Source of the DNA: Synechocystis sp. PCC 6714
Lineage (GTDB): Bacteria; Cyanobacteriota; Cyanobacteriia; Cyanobacteriales; Microcystaceae
Assembly: GCF_000478825.2 (NCBI RefSeq)
Contig: NZ_CP007542.1
Location: forward strand, 310,001-374,000
Length of the DNA: 64,000 nucleotides
Direction of reading: 5' to 3'
The translations under genes and the position numbers were made by a program. A model generated the notes under the pieces. It searched no databases. It was not told the origin of the DNA and worked only from the letters and a program-made list of their open reading frames with translations. Of this stretch, positions 1-8,336 are shown piece by piece; position 1 is the first letter of the stretch; every line of letters begins with the position of its first letter.

Positions 1-104
1 GCAGGATTTCGCTTTATTTGGTTACCTCAAGGCATTTTCCCAAACTATGGGAGACATGAAATAACGCTACATACCCTAAATTAGGTTAAAAATTGAGAAC
101 TATT

Positions 105-638
105 TTAAGGCACGTCCCTTTGAGTAAAAGTAGCGTCATCTCTGAAAATTGTGCTTTCTGTAAATCCGCTAAATTTATCGAGCCAGAGTTCAAAATTTCG
201 ATGTCGAATATAATGCCCCGGATAATTGTTTGATTCAAATGATACTCCCCCTTGGGAATTTAACCCGTTCCTCGGACAGAAAGTTGCATCTTGCCTAAAA
301 AGATCACTGTTTTCATTGGCAGATAAAATTATGCGATAGTTTCTGTGTCTTAGAAAGTAATTTGGAAAGTTTCTAGATTCTAAAGAGATGCAATTGGGAT
401 TTGCTAATCCTGTTGTGATGCGAAAACTAGAATCCAATTCATCCAAGCTTGTATTGATAGGTTCAACATAGCCAAGATAGTTCCTATGACGGATAAATCG
501 TTGGGGGGAATTGACTGATTCATAACGAACATAGGGAGTTTGGGCTTGGATTTGCCGAGATCCACCCAAAATAGCTATGGAAGGAATCGCTAAGGTTACT
601 GTCAGTCCAAATATGGAAAGAAAGTGTAAAAGTTTCAT
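105..638 (-). CDS. Secreted AbfB/CBM42-like beta-trefoil protein
   Basis: The 177-residue product begins with a cleavable-looking signal peptide (hydrophobic residues about 4-25, then a polar stretch ending IQAQT). The mature part contains three internal repeats, each with an aromatic/Ser-rich strand followed by RHRNY or RHRNF (RFIRHRNY, YFLRHRNY, HYIRHRNF). The later two repeats are followed by FR(Q/D)DATF. This three-lobe pattern is that of the AbfB (arabinose-binding, CBM42) beta-trefoil fold, which binds arabinofuranose side chains. No catalytic domain is attached, so the protein is probably a free-standing exported carbohydrate-binding lectin. The gene stands alone, is AT-rich and lacks HIP1 sites, unlike neighbouring core genes, which may mean transfer. 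The fold call is fairly sure; the ligand is unknown. Confidence 0.75.
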   Translation of the reverse strand: MKLLHFLSIFGLTVTLAIPSIAILGGSRQIQAQTPYVRYESVNSPQRFIRHRNYLGYVEPINTSLDELDSSFRITTGLANPNCISLESRNFPNYFLRHRNYRIILSANENSDLFRQDATFCPRNGLNSQGGVSFESNNYPGHYIRHRNFELWLDKFSGFTESTIFRDDATFTQRDVP

Positions 639-729
639 TTTATTTACCTTCCATTTAATCTGACAATCTAGGCTAGTTAATTAATACTTAAACCATTTTT
701 TGTGAACCTATTTCCCAGATATATCTCAA

Positions 730-1344
730 TTATATCAAGTTTTTTTGCATTACCAAAGCATGGGGAGTAAAACCAAATTTTTCATATAATTTCATTGCCC
801 CTTGGTTATGGGTAAAAACCTGCAAAGCTAATTGCCGATCGCCTCTTTTTTGGCCCCATTGTTGGGCCTGTTGCATCAGAGCGGTGGCAATACCCCGACG
901 GCGGTGGGCCGGCTCCACATAGAGCATAAAAATATGGCCGTGGCGATCGCCTGTTACTTGGTCAATGGCATTCCCTAACCAGAGCCCCGCAATGGGCTGG
1001 CAATGAACAATTTTTTTTGTCTGTTCCCCTTGATTTGCCCCAGGTTCTGTTGGGCAAGCCAGATTAATTTGGTCCATCAGTCCCAATGGATCTTCAGTGG
1101 TAGAAAAAAGACTATCATGGCTTCCAGGGCTGGAATTTCCTTGGGGCGTTTCCGGTACAACCCACCACAATGGCGATCGCCAAGAAAAATAACTTTCCAC
1201 CGTTTGGGCCAGATGGCGGAACTCTTCCATCTCCGGAAAAATAGACTGGTAAGTGCGTTTCAAAAAATCCACCAATAACCGTCGGTCTCTGGTCGTCCCC
1301 TTATAAAGGCAATAGCCCGGGGGGCTCAACAATGATCTTTCCAT
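730..1344 (-). CDS. GNAT family N-acetyltransferase
   Basis: This 204-residue protein has the acetyl-CoA pyrophosphate-binding motif A of GNAT enzymes near residue 147 (VEPAHRRRGIATALM). The usual C-terminal end follows (NQGAMKLYEKFGF), which packs around the cofactor. GNAT enzymes move an acetyl group from acetyl-CoA to an amine; the substrate cannot be read from the sequence. Residues about 65-115 form a low-complexity, Ser/Pro-rich insert that lengthens it over a minimal 150-residue GNAT. The ATG at 1344 starts the gene, about 80 bases from the divergent solute-binding protein gene, so the two may share a promoter region. Confidence 0.8.
   Translation of the reverse strand: MERSLLSPPGYCLYKGTTRDRRLLVDFLKRTYQSIFPEMEEFRHLAQTVESYFSWRSPLWWVVPETPQGNSSPGSHDSLFSTTEDPLGLMDQINLACPTEPGANQGEQTKKIVHCQPIAGLWLGNAIDQVTGDRHGHIFMLYVEPAHRRRGIATALMQQAQQWGQKRGDRQLALQVFTHNQGAMKLYEKFGFTPHALVMQKNLI
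942..951. repeat. HIP1 palindrome (representative copy)
   Basis: GGCGATCGCC here is one of dozens of copies of the HIP1 octamer core GCGATCGC in the window, most inside coding sequence. HIP1 is a known hallmark of many cyanobacterial genomes, including Synechocystis. The copies are strikingly absent from 26233-28797 and sparse in a few other segments, which makes them useful as a marker of resident versus acquired DNA. Confidence 0.9.
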
Positions 1345-1423
1345 AGTTACTGAATAATATTAATTAAATTAACCCCCCATCAAGCAGAATTTGTCGATTT
1401 ACCCCCATGTGTTCTAGGCCGCT

Positions 1424-2413
1424 ATGAATTATTTTTCTAAAAAATTATTGGGATGTGGATTCATTCTCATCCTAACGGCGATCTGCCTGGTCAGCTTGTA
1501 CCCAAAACATGGGCTGCAACCCCTCACAGTAGGAATGAACGACTGGCCTGGCTACAACATTATTATCTATGCTGAAGCCAAGGGTTTATTTACCGAAAAA
1601 GGCTTGGACGTGGAAATAGTTCATTTTGAAGAACAAAACGATAATTTTCGCGCCACCATGCGGGGCTACCAAGATGCGAGTTTCATCTCCCTTCCCCAGG
1701 TGATGCAAATTGACTTTCCCCAAACATCCCCGGAATTTGTTTTAGTTTCTGATGTTTCCGCCGGTTCCGACGGTATCGTGGCCAGGCCAGACTTGAATTT
1801 CATCGCTGAAATGACTGGCAAAAAGATTAGTGCCCGATTCGGTAGTCTTTCCCACGTCATCCTACTGGAAGCCCTGTGGGCCAACGGTATAAAGTCGAAC
1901 GAGGTGGAGATAGTTGATCTAGCCAATGAGGAGGGCCTTGAACAGCTTAAGGAAGGAACCATCGATGCCGCAGTACTCTGGGAACCCGCGTTACACCAGA
2001 TAGCGAAAGAGATCGGCGGTAATGTTATCTACACCACGGCGGAATTGGACAGCATTATTGTGGATGGTTTAGTGGTTCCATCGGAAATTGCGGAGACCAA
2101 GCGAGAGGAATTAATCCGCTTTATTCAGGTCTGGTTCCAAGTCATGGAGGCAGTGGAAACTAATCCCCAAGAAGTTTTTACCGTCGTGGCGGAAAAATTG
2201 GATATACCGGTGGAAGTTTTTGCCCGGGGTTTCGAGGGCATGATCCATGGCGATAGAATTTTGAACGAAGAAATGCTGGTTCAAGGACGTTTAAAATCCG
2301 TTGTGGGAAGAATTCGCCAACTATTATTAGAAAGTTGCCGTCACGGATTAATTCTCCGCGAAAATGTGCTTGTCAATTCACAACTTTTTTCCCGTGCTGT
2401 GCAAAGGTCATAA
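1424..2413 (+). CDS. NMT1/THI5-like periplasmic solute-binding protein
   Basis: The 329-residue product has an N-terminal signal or anchor segment (residues about 9-27), followed by the start of an NMT1/THI5 or nitrate/sulfonate-type binding protein (VGMNDWPGYNIIIYAEAKGLFTEKGL). The GLFTEKGLDVEIV and DAAVLWEPAL motifs are typical of this fold, used by transporters for nitrate, sulfonates, taurine or thiamine precursors. No permease or ATPase gene lies beside it. Its stop codon is two bases from the start of a histidine kinase, so I infer that it presents ligand to that kinase rather than feeding a transporter. The ligand is not determinable. Confidence 0.8.
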   Translation: MNYFSKKLLGCGFILILTAICLVSLYPKHGLQPLTVGMNDWPGYNIIIYAEAKGLFTEKGLDVEIVHFEEQNDNFRATMRGYQDASFISLPQVMQIDFPQTSPEFVLVSDVSAGSDGIVARPDLNFIAEMTGKKISARFGSLSHVILLEALWANGIKSNEVEIVDLANEEGLEQLKEGTIDAAVLWEPALHQIAKEIGGNVIYTTAELDSIIVDGLVVPSEIAETKREELIRFIQVWFQVMEAVETNPQEVFTVVAEKLDIPVEVFARGFEGMIHGDRILNEEMLVQGRLKSVVGRIRQLLLESCRHGLILRENVLVNSQLFSRAVQRS

Positions 2414-2415
2414 CC

Positions 2416-4839
2416 ATGATTTGGGCCAAATTTTCCGTTAATCAAACCCTGCGCTACCAATTGTTATTGGGTTGTGGGATAGTGCTTTTATTAACCAGCT
2501 TAATTACTGCGTTTTTTACTCAAAAAAATCTGCAGAGGGAATCGGAAATAAATAGTATACGCCGGGCCCAAAGATTGACGGAGGGAATCGAATTTGCAGC
2601 GGAAGGTTTAATCGAAACTAATGATGTTTATCGACTCAATCGCTTAGTGCAAAACTATGCCGCTTGGCCCCGGGTGGAAGATGTGTCAATTATTGATCCC
2701 AATGGCATTATTATTGCCCATAGTAGCGATTTTGGTTCGGTGCGAGGACAAAAATATAGAGAGATTAGTCCCTACTTTTTCCCCCTATTTGAACAGGTTT
2801 CCACCAGTGGCATTCCCCAATCTATTAGCACAACCATTGACGGCTATAGCGTAGTTGCCTATGCTTTGCCATTCAGTACCTATTCCTTCCCCCAGGAAAC
2901 GGAGACCCCCTTAAGTCTCCATAACCGCCGTCGGGGGGTGGCGATCGCCGTTTTAGAACAACGGGAATTGAATCAGGAGGTTAATCGGGCTCTTTTAATC
3001 GTGATAATTCCCCTAGTTATAGGTGCTGTGGTAATTCTCCTTTTGGTGAGCTTACTAATACAACACTTTGTTCTATCTCCCCTAGGTAAATTGCGCCTGG
3101 CCTTGGTTAATTATGACAATTTTAAGCAGCTTAATTTACCCCCCCTAAGCAATAATGAAATTGGTTTCTTAGGTCATACCTTGGTGCAAACCTTCGATCA
3201 ATTGGAATTTTATCAGAAGGAAGCCCTGGAAATTGCAGAGCGTAAATATGTGGAAATTGCCCAGCGCTATGAGTTAGCGTCCCAAGCCACCAGAGTTTGG
3301 GTATGGGAATATCAACCCCAATTTAACTACCTAGAAGTAGACCCCAAATTAGTTATCTGGTTAGGCTTTGATCCTGCCCCTGACCAGGCAGGAAGGGATT
3401 TTTTTATCTATCCTGGCGATCGCCCTTTATTTTGGCAAACCATTGAGCAAAGTTTAATCAATCCAGAGATGGAACTATCGGGAGAACTACGTCTGCAAGC
3501 GGCCAATGACGAAATTTATTACTGCCTATTCCGTGGGCAAATTCATCAAGAAGAAGGGGTAGAATTAGTAAGAACTATTGGAACCATTGCTGATATTACA
3601 AATATCAAAAAAGCGGAAGAAAAATTAAAGCTTTCCAACATAATTTTGGCTAAAGCTACCCAGCTCAAGGATGAATTTTTGGCCAATATGAGCCACGAAT
3701 TACGCACTCCCTTGAATTCTATTTTAGGTATGGTGGAAGCCCTGCAAAATCAAATCCATGGCCCATTAAATGACAAGCAAGCCTATTGTTTAGAAGTAGT
3801 CAAAAGAAGCGGTACTCATCTACTGTCATTGATCAACGATATTCTCGATCTTTCTAAGATTGAAGCAGGAAAGATGGACCTAGATATAGAATCTACCAAT
3901 CTAAGTTCCTTGGCTAATCAAAGCCTGAGTTTCGTACAACAGTTTGCTTTACAAAAACAAATTGATTTAGTTTGTAAAATTTCCCCAGATCTGCCCAATG
4001 CGATGGTAGATAAACGACGCATTTGTCAAGTTTTAATTAACTTACTTAGTAATGCAATTAAATTCACTCCAGAAGGAGGAAAAGTAACCATAGAAATTAG
4101 CCCAGGAGCGGAAAAAAACGAGCAAAATTTCTCTTCTTCCCCTAGCCATTTCCGCATGGTAATTGCAGACACTGGCATTGGCATTCCTCCGGAAAAGTTA
4201 GACACTATTTTCGAGCCATTCGTGCAAATCGACGGTACCCTCAATCGTCATTATGATGGCACTGGATTAGGTTTATCTTTGGTAAAAAAAATTGTTGAGC
4301 TCCATGGAGGAACGGTGAGCGTCCTCAGTGAGATAGACCGGGGCAGCCAGTTTCTTGTGGTTATTCCGTGCATTTTCGAGGATGGCGGTGAGCAATCCTC
4401 CCAAAGCGAGTTCCTAAATGCTCCTAGCCTTAAAACCCTAGTTCGAGCTAGGGTAACTTTATGCAGTGCAAATTCTGCCTATGCCACCACCCTCAGTAGT
4501 TATTTTCGGGCGAGGGGCTACCAATTGGAATGGCTCAATTGTCTCTGTCCTACGGAGGTCGAATTAATGCAATTAAGACAATTAACAAATCACTATTGCC
4601 ATTTATTAGTGATGGATTTGCCCCGGGCTGGGGCAGTGGCGGTGGATAGTTTTGATGACATACGTCGTTTCTTGGGAACAGAGTCTGTGAAAATTATTGT
4701 CCTGATCGATCCCATGGATCATGCTGATGGCCGGAGTGTCCAGATGGAAATTGCCGCCGATCGGTTTTTAATTAAGCCAGTGCATTTCCATCGCTTAATG
4801 GAAATCATCCGGGAAGAGACTCTGCCCGTTCTCAACTAA
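2416..4839 (+). CDS. Hybrid sensor histidine kinase
   Basis: The ATG at 2416 is preferred over an upstream in-frame start at 2335, which lies inside the preceding gene. The 807-residue protein has TM1 (about 14-37), a periplasmic Cache-like region, TM2 (about 193-218), a HAMP/linker, a PAS-like domain, a HisKA domain with phospho-accepting His427 (SHELRTPLN), an HATPase_c domain (GTGLGLSLVKK) and a C-terminal receiver-like domain. In that domain the phosphorylatable Asp is present (VMDLPRAG, Asp734) and so is the late Lys (FLIKPV), but the N-terminal acidic pair is replaced by a CSANS stretch. It is therefore a degenerate receiver, perhaps unable to bind Mg2+. It forms a tight pair with the solute-binding protein upstream. 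Confidence 0.9.
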   Translation: MIWAKFSVNQTLRYQLLLGCGIVLLLTSLITAFFTQKNLQRESEINSIRRAQRLTEGIEFAAEGLIETNDVYRLNRLVQNYAAWPRVEDVSIIDPNGIIIAHSSDFGSVRGQKYREISPYFFPLFEQVSTSGIPQSISTTIDGYSVVAYALPFSTYSFPQETETPLSLHNRRRGVAIAVLEQRELNQEVNRALLIVIIPLVIGAVVILLLVSLLIQHFVLSPLGKLRLALVNYDNFKQLNLPPLSNNEIGFLGHTLVQTFDQLEFYQKEALEIAERKYVEIAQRYELASQATRVWVWEYQPQFNYLEVDPKLVIWLGFDPAPDQAGRDFFIYPGDRPLFWQTIEQSLINPEMELSGELRLQAANDEIYYCLFRGQIHQEEGVELVRTIGTIADITNIKKAEEKLKLSNIILAKATQLKDEFLANMSHELRTPLNSILGMVEALQNQIHGPLNDKQAYCLEVVKRSGTHLLSLINDILDLSKIEAGKMDLDIESTNLSSLANQSLSFVQQFALQKQIDLVCKISPDLPNAMVDKRRICQVLINLLSNAIKFTPEGGKVTIEISPGAEKNEQNFSSSPSHFRMVIADTGIGIPPEKLDTIFEPFVQIDGTLNRHYDGTGLGLSLVKKIVELHGGTVSVLSEIDRGSQFLVVIPCIFEDGGEQSSQSEFLNAPSLKTLVRARVTLCSANSAYATTLSSYFRARGYQLEWLNCLCPTEVELMQLRQLTNHYCHLLVMDLPRAGAVAVDSFDDIRRFLGTESVKIIVLIDPMDHADGRSVQMEIAADRFLIKPVHFHRLMEIIREETLPVLN

Positions 4840-5342
4840 CGACGGGAGCCATCGGGCATGGTTGTTTCGTCGAATTCTGCCTCTTCCAAATCGGCATCGG
4901 TCAAGTTCGCCGCCGTTAAATTGGCCCGGGTCAGGTTGGCTCCCTTCAGGTTCGCTCCGGTTAAATCCACATCCCGCAGAAAACTCCGTTCCAAATTAGC
5001 GCCGCTCAAATCTGCCCCGGCCAGATTAGCTTCAGTTAACGCTGCTTCGGTTAAATCCGTTTCACTCAAATTTGCCCCCGCCAGGTTGGCCCGGTCCAAC
5101 AACGCCCGCCGTAAATTCACCCCGGATAAATTTGCCCCTGACAAATCGGAACGATTCAAGCGAACGTTTTCCAAATCAAACTCCCGCAAATCCGCCCCCG
5201 CCAGATTGCAATCAAGACATTCCCCTTTCTCCCGCAATTGTGATAACGGATCAATTTCTTTTCTGGGCTGATTACAAGCCGTCAGAGCCAAGATTCCCAG
5301 CAATGGTAATGGTAGGGTTAGGCTGAGTTTTTTGTTATTCAT
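4836..5342 (-). CDS. Pentapeptide-repeat lipoprotein
   Basis: This 168-residue protein starts with a lipoprotein signal peptide whose lipobox is LTAC (Cys at about 23). A continuous run of A(D/N)LXX pentapeptide repeats follows from about 46 to 155 and should fold as a right-handed quadrilateral beta-helix. Its start ATG overlaps the stop of the TonB-like gene upstream (ATGA), implying translational coupling and a shared transcript. Its stop overlaps the histidine kinase stop by four bases, tail to tail. The function is unknown; location with a TonB-like gene suggests an envelope role. Confidence 0.85.
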   Translation of the reverse strand: MNNKKLSLTLPLPLLGILALTACNQPRKEIDPLSQLREKGECLDCNLAGADLREFDLENVRLNRSDLSGANLSGVNLRRALLDRANLAGANLSETDLTEAALTEANLAGADLSGANLERSFLRDVDLTGANLKGANLTRANLTAANLTDADLEEAEFDETTMPDGSRR

Positions 5343-6136
5343 GGCGATCTAAGTTCTTCTAAGGTTTTTTGTTCGGGGGAGAGAAGATAAAACGCATCCC
5401 GTCCCGCATTATCACTGACGATGTGGAGAAATTGGGGTGGTTTATCTTGCCGATAGACTTTGTATACCCGCAGTCCTGTATCTCGATAACTCTCACTCAG
5501 GCTGAAGCCTTCTGCCTCCAAACGGGCCTGGAGGTCTTGGGTAACGGCTCGGACCGTAGCCCCTGCCAGAAAATGACAGTCGTCTGAGCCATAGCATCCC
5601 GATTGAGCTCCTTCTAGGTGAGCAATGCCAGCGATAAGTTCTCTCTTGGGCTTTAGGACGGGGGAGGGTTCAATAGTTTTAACCTCACTCTCAACCTCCT
5701 GTCCTTGGTCAGGGCTGGGTTCTGGAACTGATGCAGGCTCAATCCCATTGTCCTCCTGCTTTGGATTCGGCTGGTTCTGGGGTGCTCTTACGGCTTTGGG
5801 GGAGGCTTTCGATGGGGCAGTGGTTTGGGGGCGGAATGGTGGCGGTGCTACAACTTCAGGCGCTACTTCGGGAACAGATTGAGGCGCAGGAGGGAGAGAC
5901 GCTAAAGCTTGGGGAGATTTCCTTGGCGGAGGTTCGGCCCTGGGGGCCGGTGTCACTAGGTCGGCGAGGGGAACTGTGGCGATCGCCTCGGAAGCAGAAT
6001 CCTTCGATGGGGGGGGGAGAGGCTCCAACTCCGCTGCTGGGGGAGGTAAGGGCAACCATAATAACCCTCCATGGATGACAGACGCACAGACAAAGGCTAG
6101 GGGAAATTGTAACTGATGCCAGGAGGGTAGCCACAT
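5339..6136 (-). CDS. tonB: TonB-like energy-transducer protein
   Basis: The product of about 265 residues has one N-terminal transmembrane segment containing a Ser/His pair (ASVIHGGLL), like the TonB signal anchor. A long Pro/Ala/Glu-rich periplasmic spacer follows (about 30-170), then a C-terminal globular domain of about 90 residues. The C-terminus does not obviously match the canonical TonB motif, so TonB-like is the safe name. TonB proteins couple ExbB-ExbD and the proton motive force to outer-membrane receptors for iron chelates. FutA2, ExbB and two ExbD genes follow nearby. ATG at 6136 (MWLPSW) is preferred; an in-frame TTG lies at 6145. A palindromic operator-like motif sits about 110 bases upstream. 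Confidence 0.65.
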   Translation of the reverse strand: MWLPSWHQLQFPLAFVCASVIHGGLLWLPLPPPAAELEPLPPPSKDSASEAIATVPLADLVTPAPRAEPPPRKSPQALASLPPAPQSVPEVAPEVVAPPPFRPQTTAPSKASPKAVRAPQNQPNPKQEDNGIEPASVPEPSPDQGQEVESEVKTIEPSPVLKPKRELIAGIAHLEGAQSGCYGSDDCHFLAGATVRAVTQDLQARLEAEGFSLSESYRDTGLRVYKVYRQDKPPQFLHIVSDNAGRDAFYLLSPEQKTLEELRSP

Positions 6137-6243
6137 GGAGTCCAAAAAGGGGAAGAAACAATGACCGGCAACAAAAACACCGCACCCTTAATGGTTTGAG
6201 CACGGCGTTCGATCCTGCCAAAACAATATCGTGTTCTGACACC

Positions 6244-6266
6244 TATATGCAATTTATATGCAATAA
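6244..6266 (-). promoter_or_regulatory. Operator-like motif upstream of the tonB-like gene
   Basis: On the minus strand the sequence reads TTATTGCA, then seven AT bases, then TGCATAT. The exbB leader at 7524-7559 has the same core, TTATTGCA, seven AT bases and TGCAATA. A shared dyad in front of two iron-uptake-type genes fits a Fur-family or similar repressor site, but no regulator is shown by the sequence itself. Confidence 0.45.
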
Positions 6267-6306
6267 CTGGAGAAAAAATTTGGGCAATTGTCCAATTTTC
6301 TTTGCA

Positions 6307-7347
6307 TTACTGCCAGCCAACTTCATTCATCAAACGAGCTGAATCGGGTTGGTAACGTCCCAGGTTAGCAACATTGAGGGGGTCTCCTTTTAGTTGGCCA
6401 TGGCTGGCGAGCACAGGATCAATGGGTACTCCCGGAATCACTGGATACTCATTGTTGCCCTCGGCAAAATAACGTTGGGCATCATCGCTGGCCAGATATT
6501 CCAGGAAGGCGATCGCCGCGTCCCGATTAGGAGCATTTTTCAGCACCCCAGCCCCACTGACATTGACATGGGTTCCCCGCTCTCCCGGGCCAGTGTTAGG
6601 GAAGAAAAGGCTGACTTTTTCCACCACTTCTTGATCGGCGGGATCGGTGGATTTTTGCAGGCGGATATAGTAGTAGCTGTTGGCGATCGCCACATCTCCA
6701 ATCCCAGCGGCAATAGCGCGAATTTGTGCTGTGTCATTACCCTCCGGTTGCCGAGCAAAGTTACCCACCAAGCCTTGTAACCAGCGGCGGGTTTCTGGCT
6801 CCCCATGGATGGCAATGCGGGAAGCGGTTAGGGAAAGGTTATACACATTACTAGAGGGACGTACCAGGATTTTTCCCCGCCATTGGGGATCCGCCAAGGC
6901 CTCGTAGGTGGAGAGATCCGCTGGATTGACCCGGTCGCGACTGTAATACAACACCCGGGCTCTCTGGGTGAAGCCATACCATAGCCCATCGGGATGGCGC
7001 AGATTTTCGGGAATGCGCTCATTCAGCTTGGCGCTACGCACCGGTTGGAAAAGTCCCGCCTGTTCCGCCCGCCATAACATACCGGCATCTACAGTGAATA
7101 AAATATCCCCCGGACTATTAGCCCCTTCACTTTGGATGCGCTCAATCAGTTCTTCGGCACTGGCCTCGATTAGGTTAACCTCTCCAAAGGCATCATAGAG
7201 TGCATCATCGGTGTTGTAATGCCGTGAAGAATAGAGGTTAATGGTGCGGGACTGGGCAGAAGCCCGCCGGGGCAAATTCGCTACCACTAGGGCGGTGAGG
7301 GCCGTGCCTCCCACAAAAAAGGTCCGCCGGGAAATCTTAGTTGTCAT
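6307..7347 (-). CDS. futA2: Ferric iron-binding periplasmic protein FutA2
   Basis: The 346-residue protein carries an N-terminal twin-arginine signal (SRRTFFVGG, Arg7-Arg8) and an Ala-rich hydrophobic region with cleavage near ASAQS. The mature protein is a class II ferric-binding protein (INLYSSRHYNTD at its start; tyrosine-rich YYYIRL later). I recognise it as FutA2 of Synechocystis, the Tat-exported Fe(III)-binding protein that feeds the FutB permease and FutC ATPase. FutB lies at 48465-50144 in this window; FutC is not present. The ATG at 7347 gives the full signal. It lies between the tonB-like gene and exbB, strengthening an iron theme. Confidence 0.95.
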   Translation of the reverse strand: MTTKISRRTFFVGGTALTALVVANLPRRASAQSRTINLYSSRHYNTDDALYDAFGEVNLIEASAEELIERIQSEGANSPGDILFTVDAGMLWRAEQAGLFQPVRSAKLNERIPENLRHPDGLWYGFTQRARVLYYSRDRVNPADLSTYEALADPQWRGKILVRPSSNVYNLSLTASRIAIHGEPETRRWLQGLVGNFARQPEGNDTAQIRAIAAGIGDVAIANSYYYIRLQKSTDPADQEVVEKVSLFFPNTGPGERGTHVNVSGAGVLKNAPNRDAAIAFLEYLASDDAQRYFAEGNNEYPVIPGVPIDPVLASHGQLKGDPLNVANLGRYQPDSARLMNEVGWQ

Positions 7348-7523
7348 CGAAGTCTAGGGCAATGGATAGTGGGCAATTTAAAATGAAAGTAATAAATAAT
7401 GCAGGCTCAATCCAGTTCCATTAACCTGAACTAGGCCCCATGTCTGGGCTCATTTGGCTAGTTATAGGCAGCCCGACGGGCATCTGGAGTGGATCGGCTT
7501 CAGATTATCTGAGTTATCGATTT

Positions 7524-7559
7524 TATTGCAAATTAAATGCAATAATTCATAAATTATTG
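7524..7559 (+). promoter_or_regulatory. Overlapping palindromes upstream of exbB
   Basis: Two inverted repeats overlap here: TATTGCA, seven bases, TGCAATA (7524-7544), and a perfect CAATAATT-CATA-AATTATTG (7540-7559). They lie 64-99 bases upstream of the exbB ATG at 7623. The first shares its core with the motif at 6244-6266 upstream of the tonB-like gene. The pattern resembles an iron-responsive Fur-type operator; this assignment is inference. Confidence 0.5.
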
Positions 7560-7622
7560 AAGCACTTGTGCTGGATAATTGCAAGAGATTACTATTTAGA
7601 AAATTTCCCCTATTTTCTGTCC

Positions 7623-8333
7623 ATGCCCCCATTCCCCCTGTTTTTGACTCAAACCCCGCGACTACTCGATGAGTTTCTTAAGGGGGGGGCAGTGATGTTT
7701 CCTTTGTTACTGCTGTCCATCCTTGCCCTCACCACTGCCCTAGAAAGAGGTTGGTTTTGGAGTCGCTTACTTATTCAAGAAGACCGGGTTGTGCGGGACG
7801 TCCTCGATGCGGCGGTTGAGGATTTGGCAAAAGCTCGGAAAATCGCTGAATATGCCCAACATTTAGCTATTGGCCGTTTTCTTCTGGCCCCCTTAAAGCT
7901 CCGTCACCCCAGTCCAGAAACTTTCCGTTTGGCCATGGAAGCCACCGCCGATAAAGAATTTGCCCGAATGCGACGGGGCGATAAACTCCTGGAAACCATT
8001 ATTGCCTTAGCCCCCCTCCTGGGCTTATTGGGCACCGTAACGGGCTTAATTCGTACTTTCAACAATCTCAATATCGGAGGTGGAGGCTCCAGTGCGGAGG
8101 CCACCCAGGCCGCCTCGGGTATTGGAGAAGCACTGATTACCACCGCAGCGGGGATGATGGTGGCGATTTTTGCCCTATTAGTATTTAGGGTTTTGGTCAG
8201 TTTACAATCCCAACAAATGGATTATTTTGCCGCAGTGGGCAGTGAATTAGAACTTATTTACCGTGAAGTCTGGTACGAACCCCATCACCCAATGCCCAAT
8301 TTATTAAAGACGGCTAGAATTGCTGAGCCATAA
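7623..8333 (+). CDS. exbB: ExbB-like proton channel protein (MotA/TolQ/ExbB)
   Basis: The ATG at 7623 (MPPFPLFL) is chosen because upstream in-frame sequence from 7440 is AT-rich and contains the operator palindromes. The product is 236 residues, close to E. coli ExbB. It has an N-terminal TM (about 24-42), a cytoplasmic loop and two C-terminal TMs containing the conserved family segments ETIIALAPLLGLLGTVTGL and GIGEALITTAAGMMVAI. ExbB pentamers surround ExbD and power TonB. The gene is followed by two exbD-like genes three bases away and then overlapping, so 7623-9229 is one operon. Confidence 0.92.
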   Translation: MPPFPLFLTQTPRLLDEFLKGGAVMFPLLLLSILALTTALERGWFWSRLLIQEDRVVRDVLDAAVEDLAKARKIAEYAQHLAIGRFLLAPLKLRHPSPETFRLAMEATADKEFARMRRGDKLLETIIALAPLLGLLGTVTGLIRTFNNLNIGGGGSSAEATQAASGIGEALITTAAGMMVAIFALLVFRVLVSLQSQQMDYFAAVGSELELIYREVWYEPHHPMPNLLKTARIAEP

Positions 8334-8336
8334 CCA

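Noticed and set aside
1-104. Possible gene end at the window edge
   Set aside because: No open reading frame supports a gene here; likely spacer downstream of the lectin-like gene.
2335-2415. 27-residue N-terminal extension of the histidine kinase
   Set aside because: It lies within the solute-binding protein gene and precedes a better ATG at 2416.
4858-5326. Long ORFs on the + strand opposite the pentapeptide lipoprotein
   Set aside because: They mirror the repeat-rich minus-strand gene; repeats in one strand create open frames in the other.
5072-5326. Pro-rich ORF
   Set aside because: Shadow of the pentapeptide lipoprotein gene in another frame.
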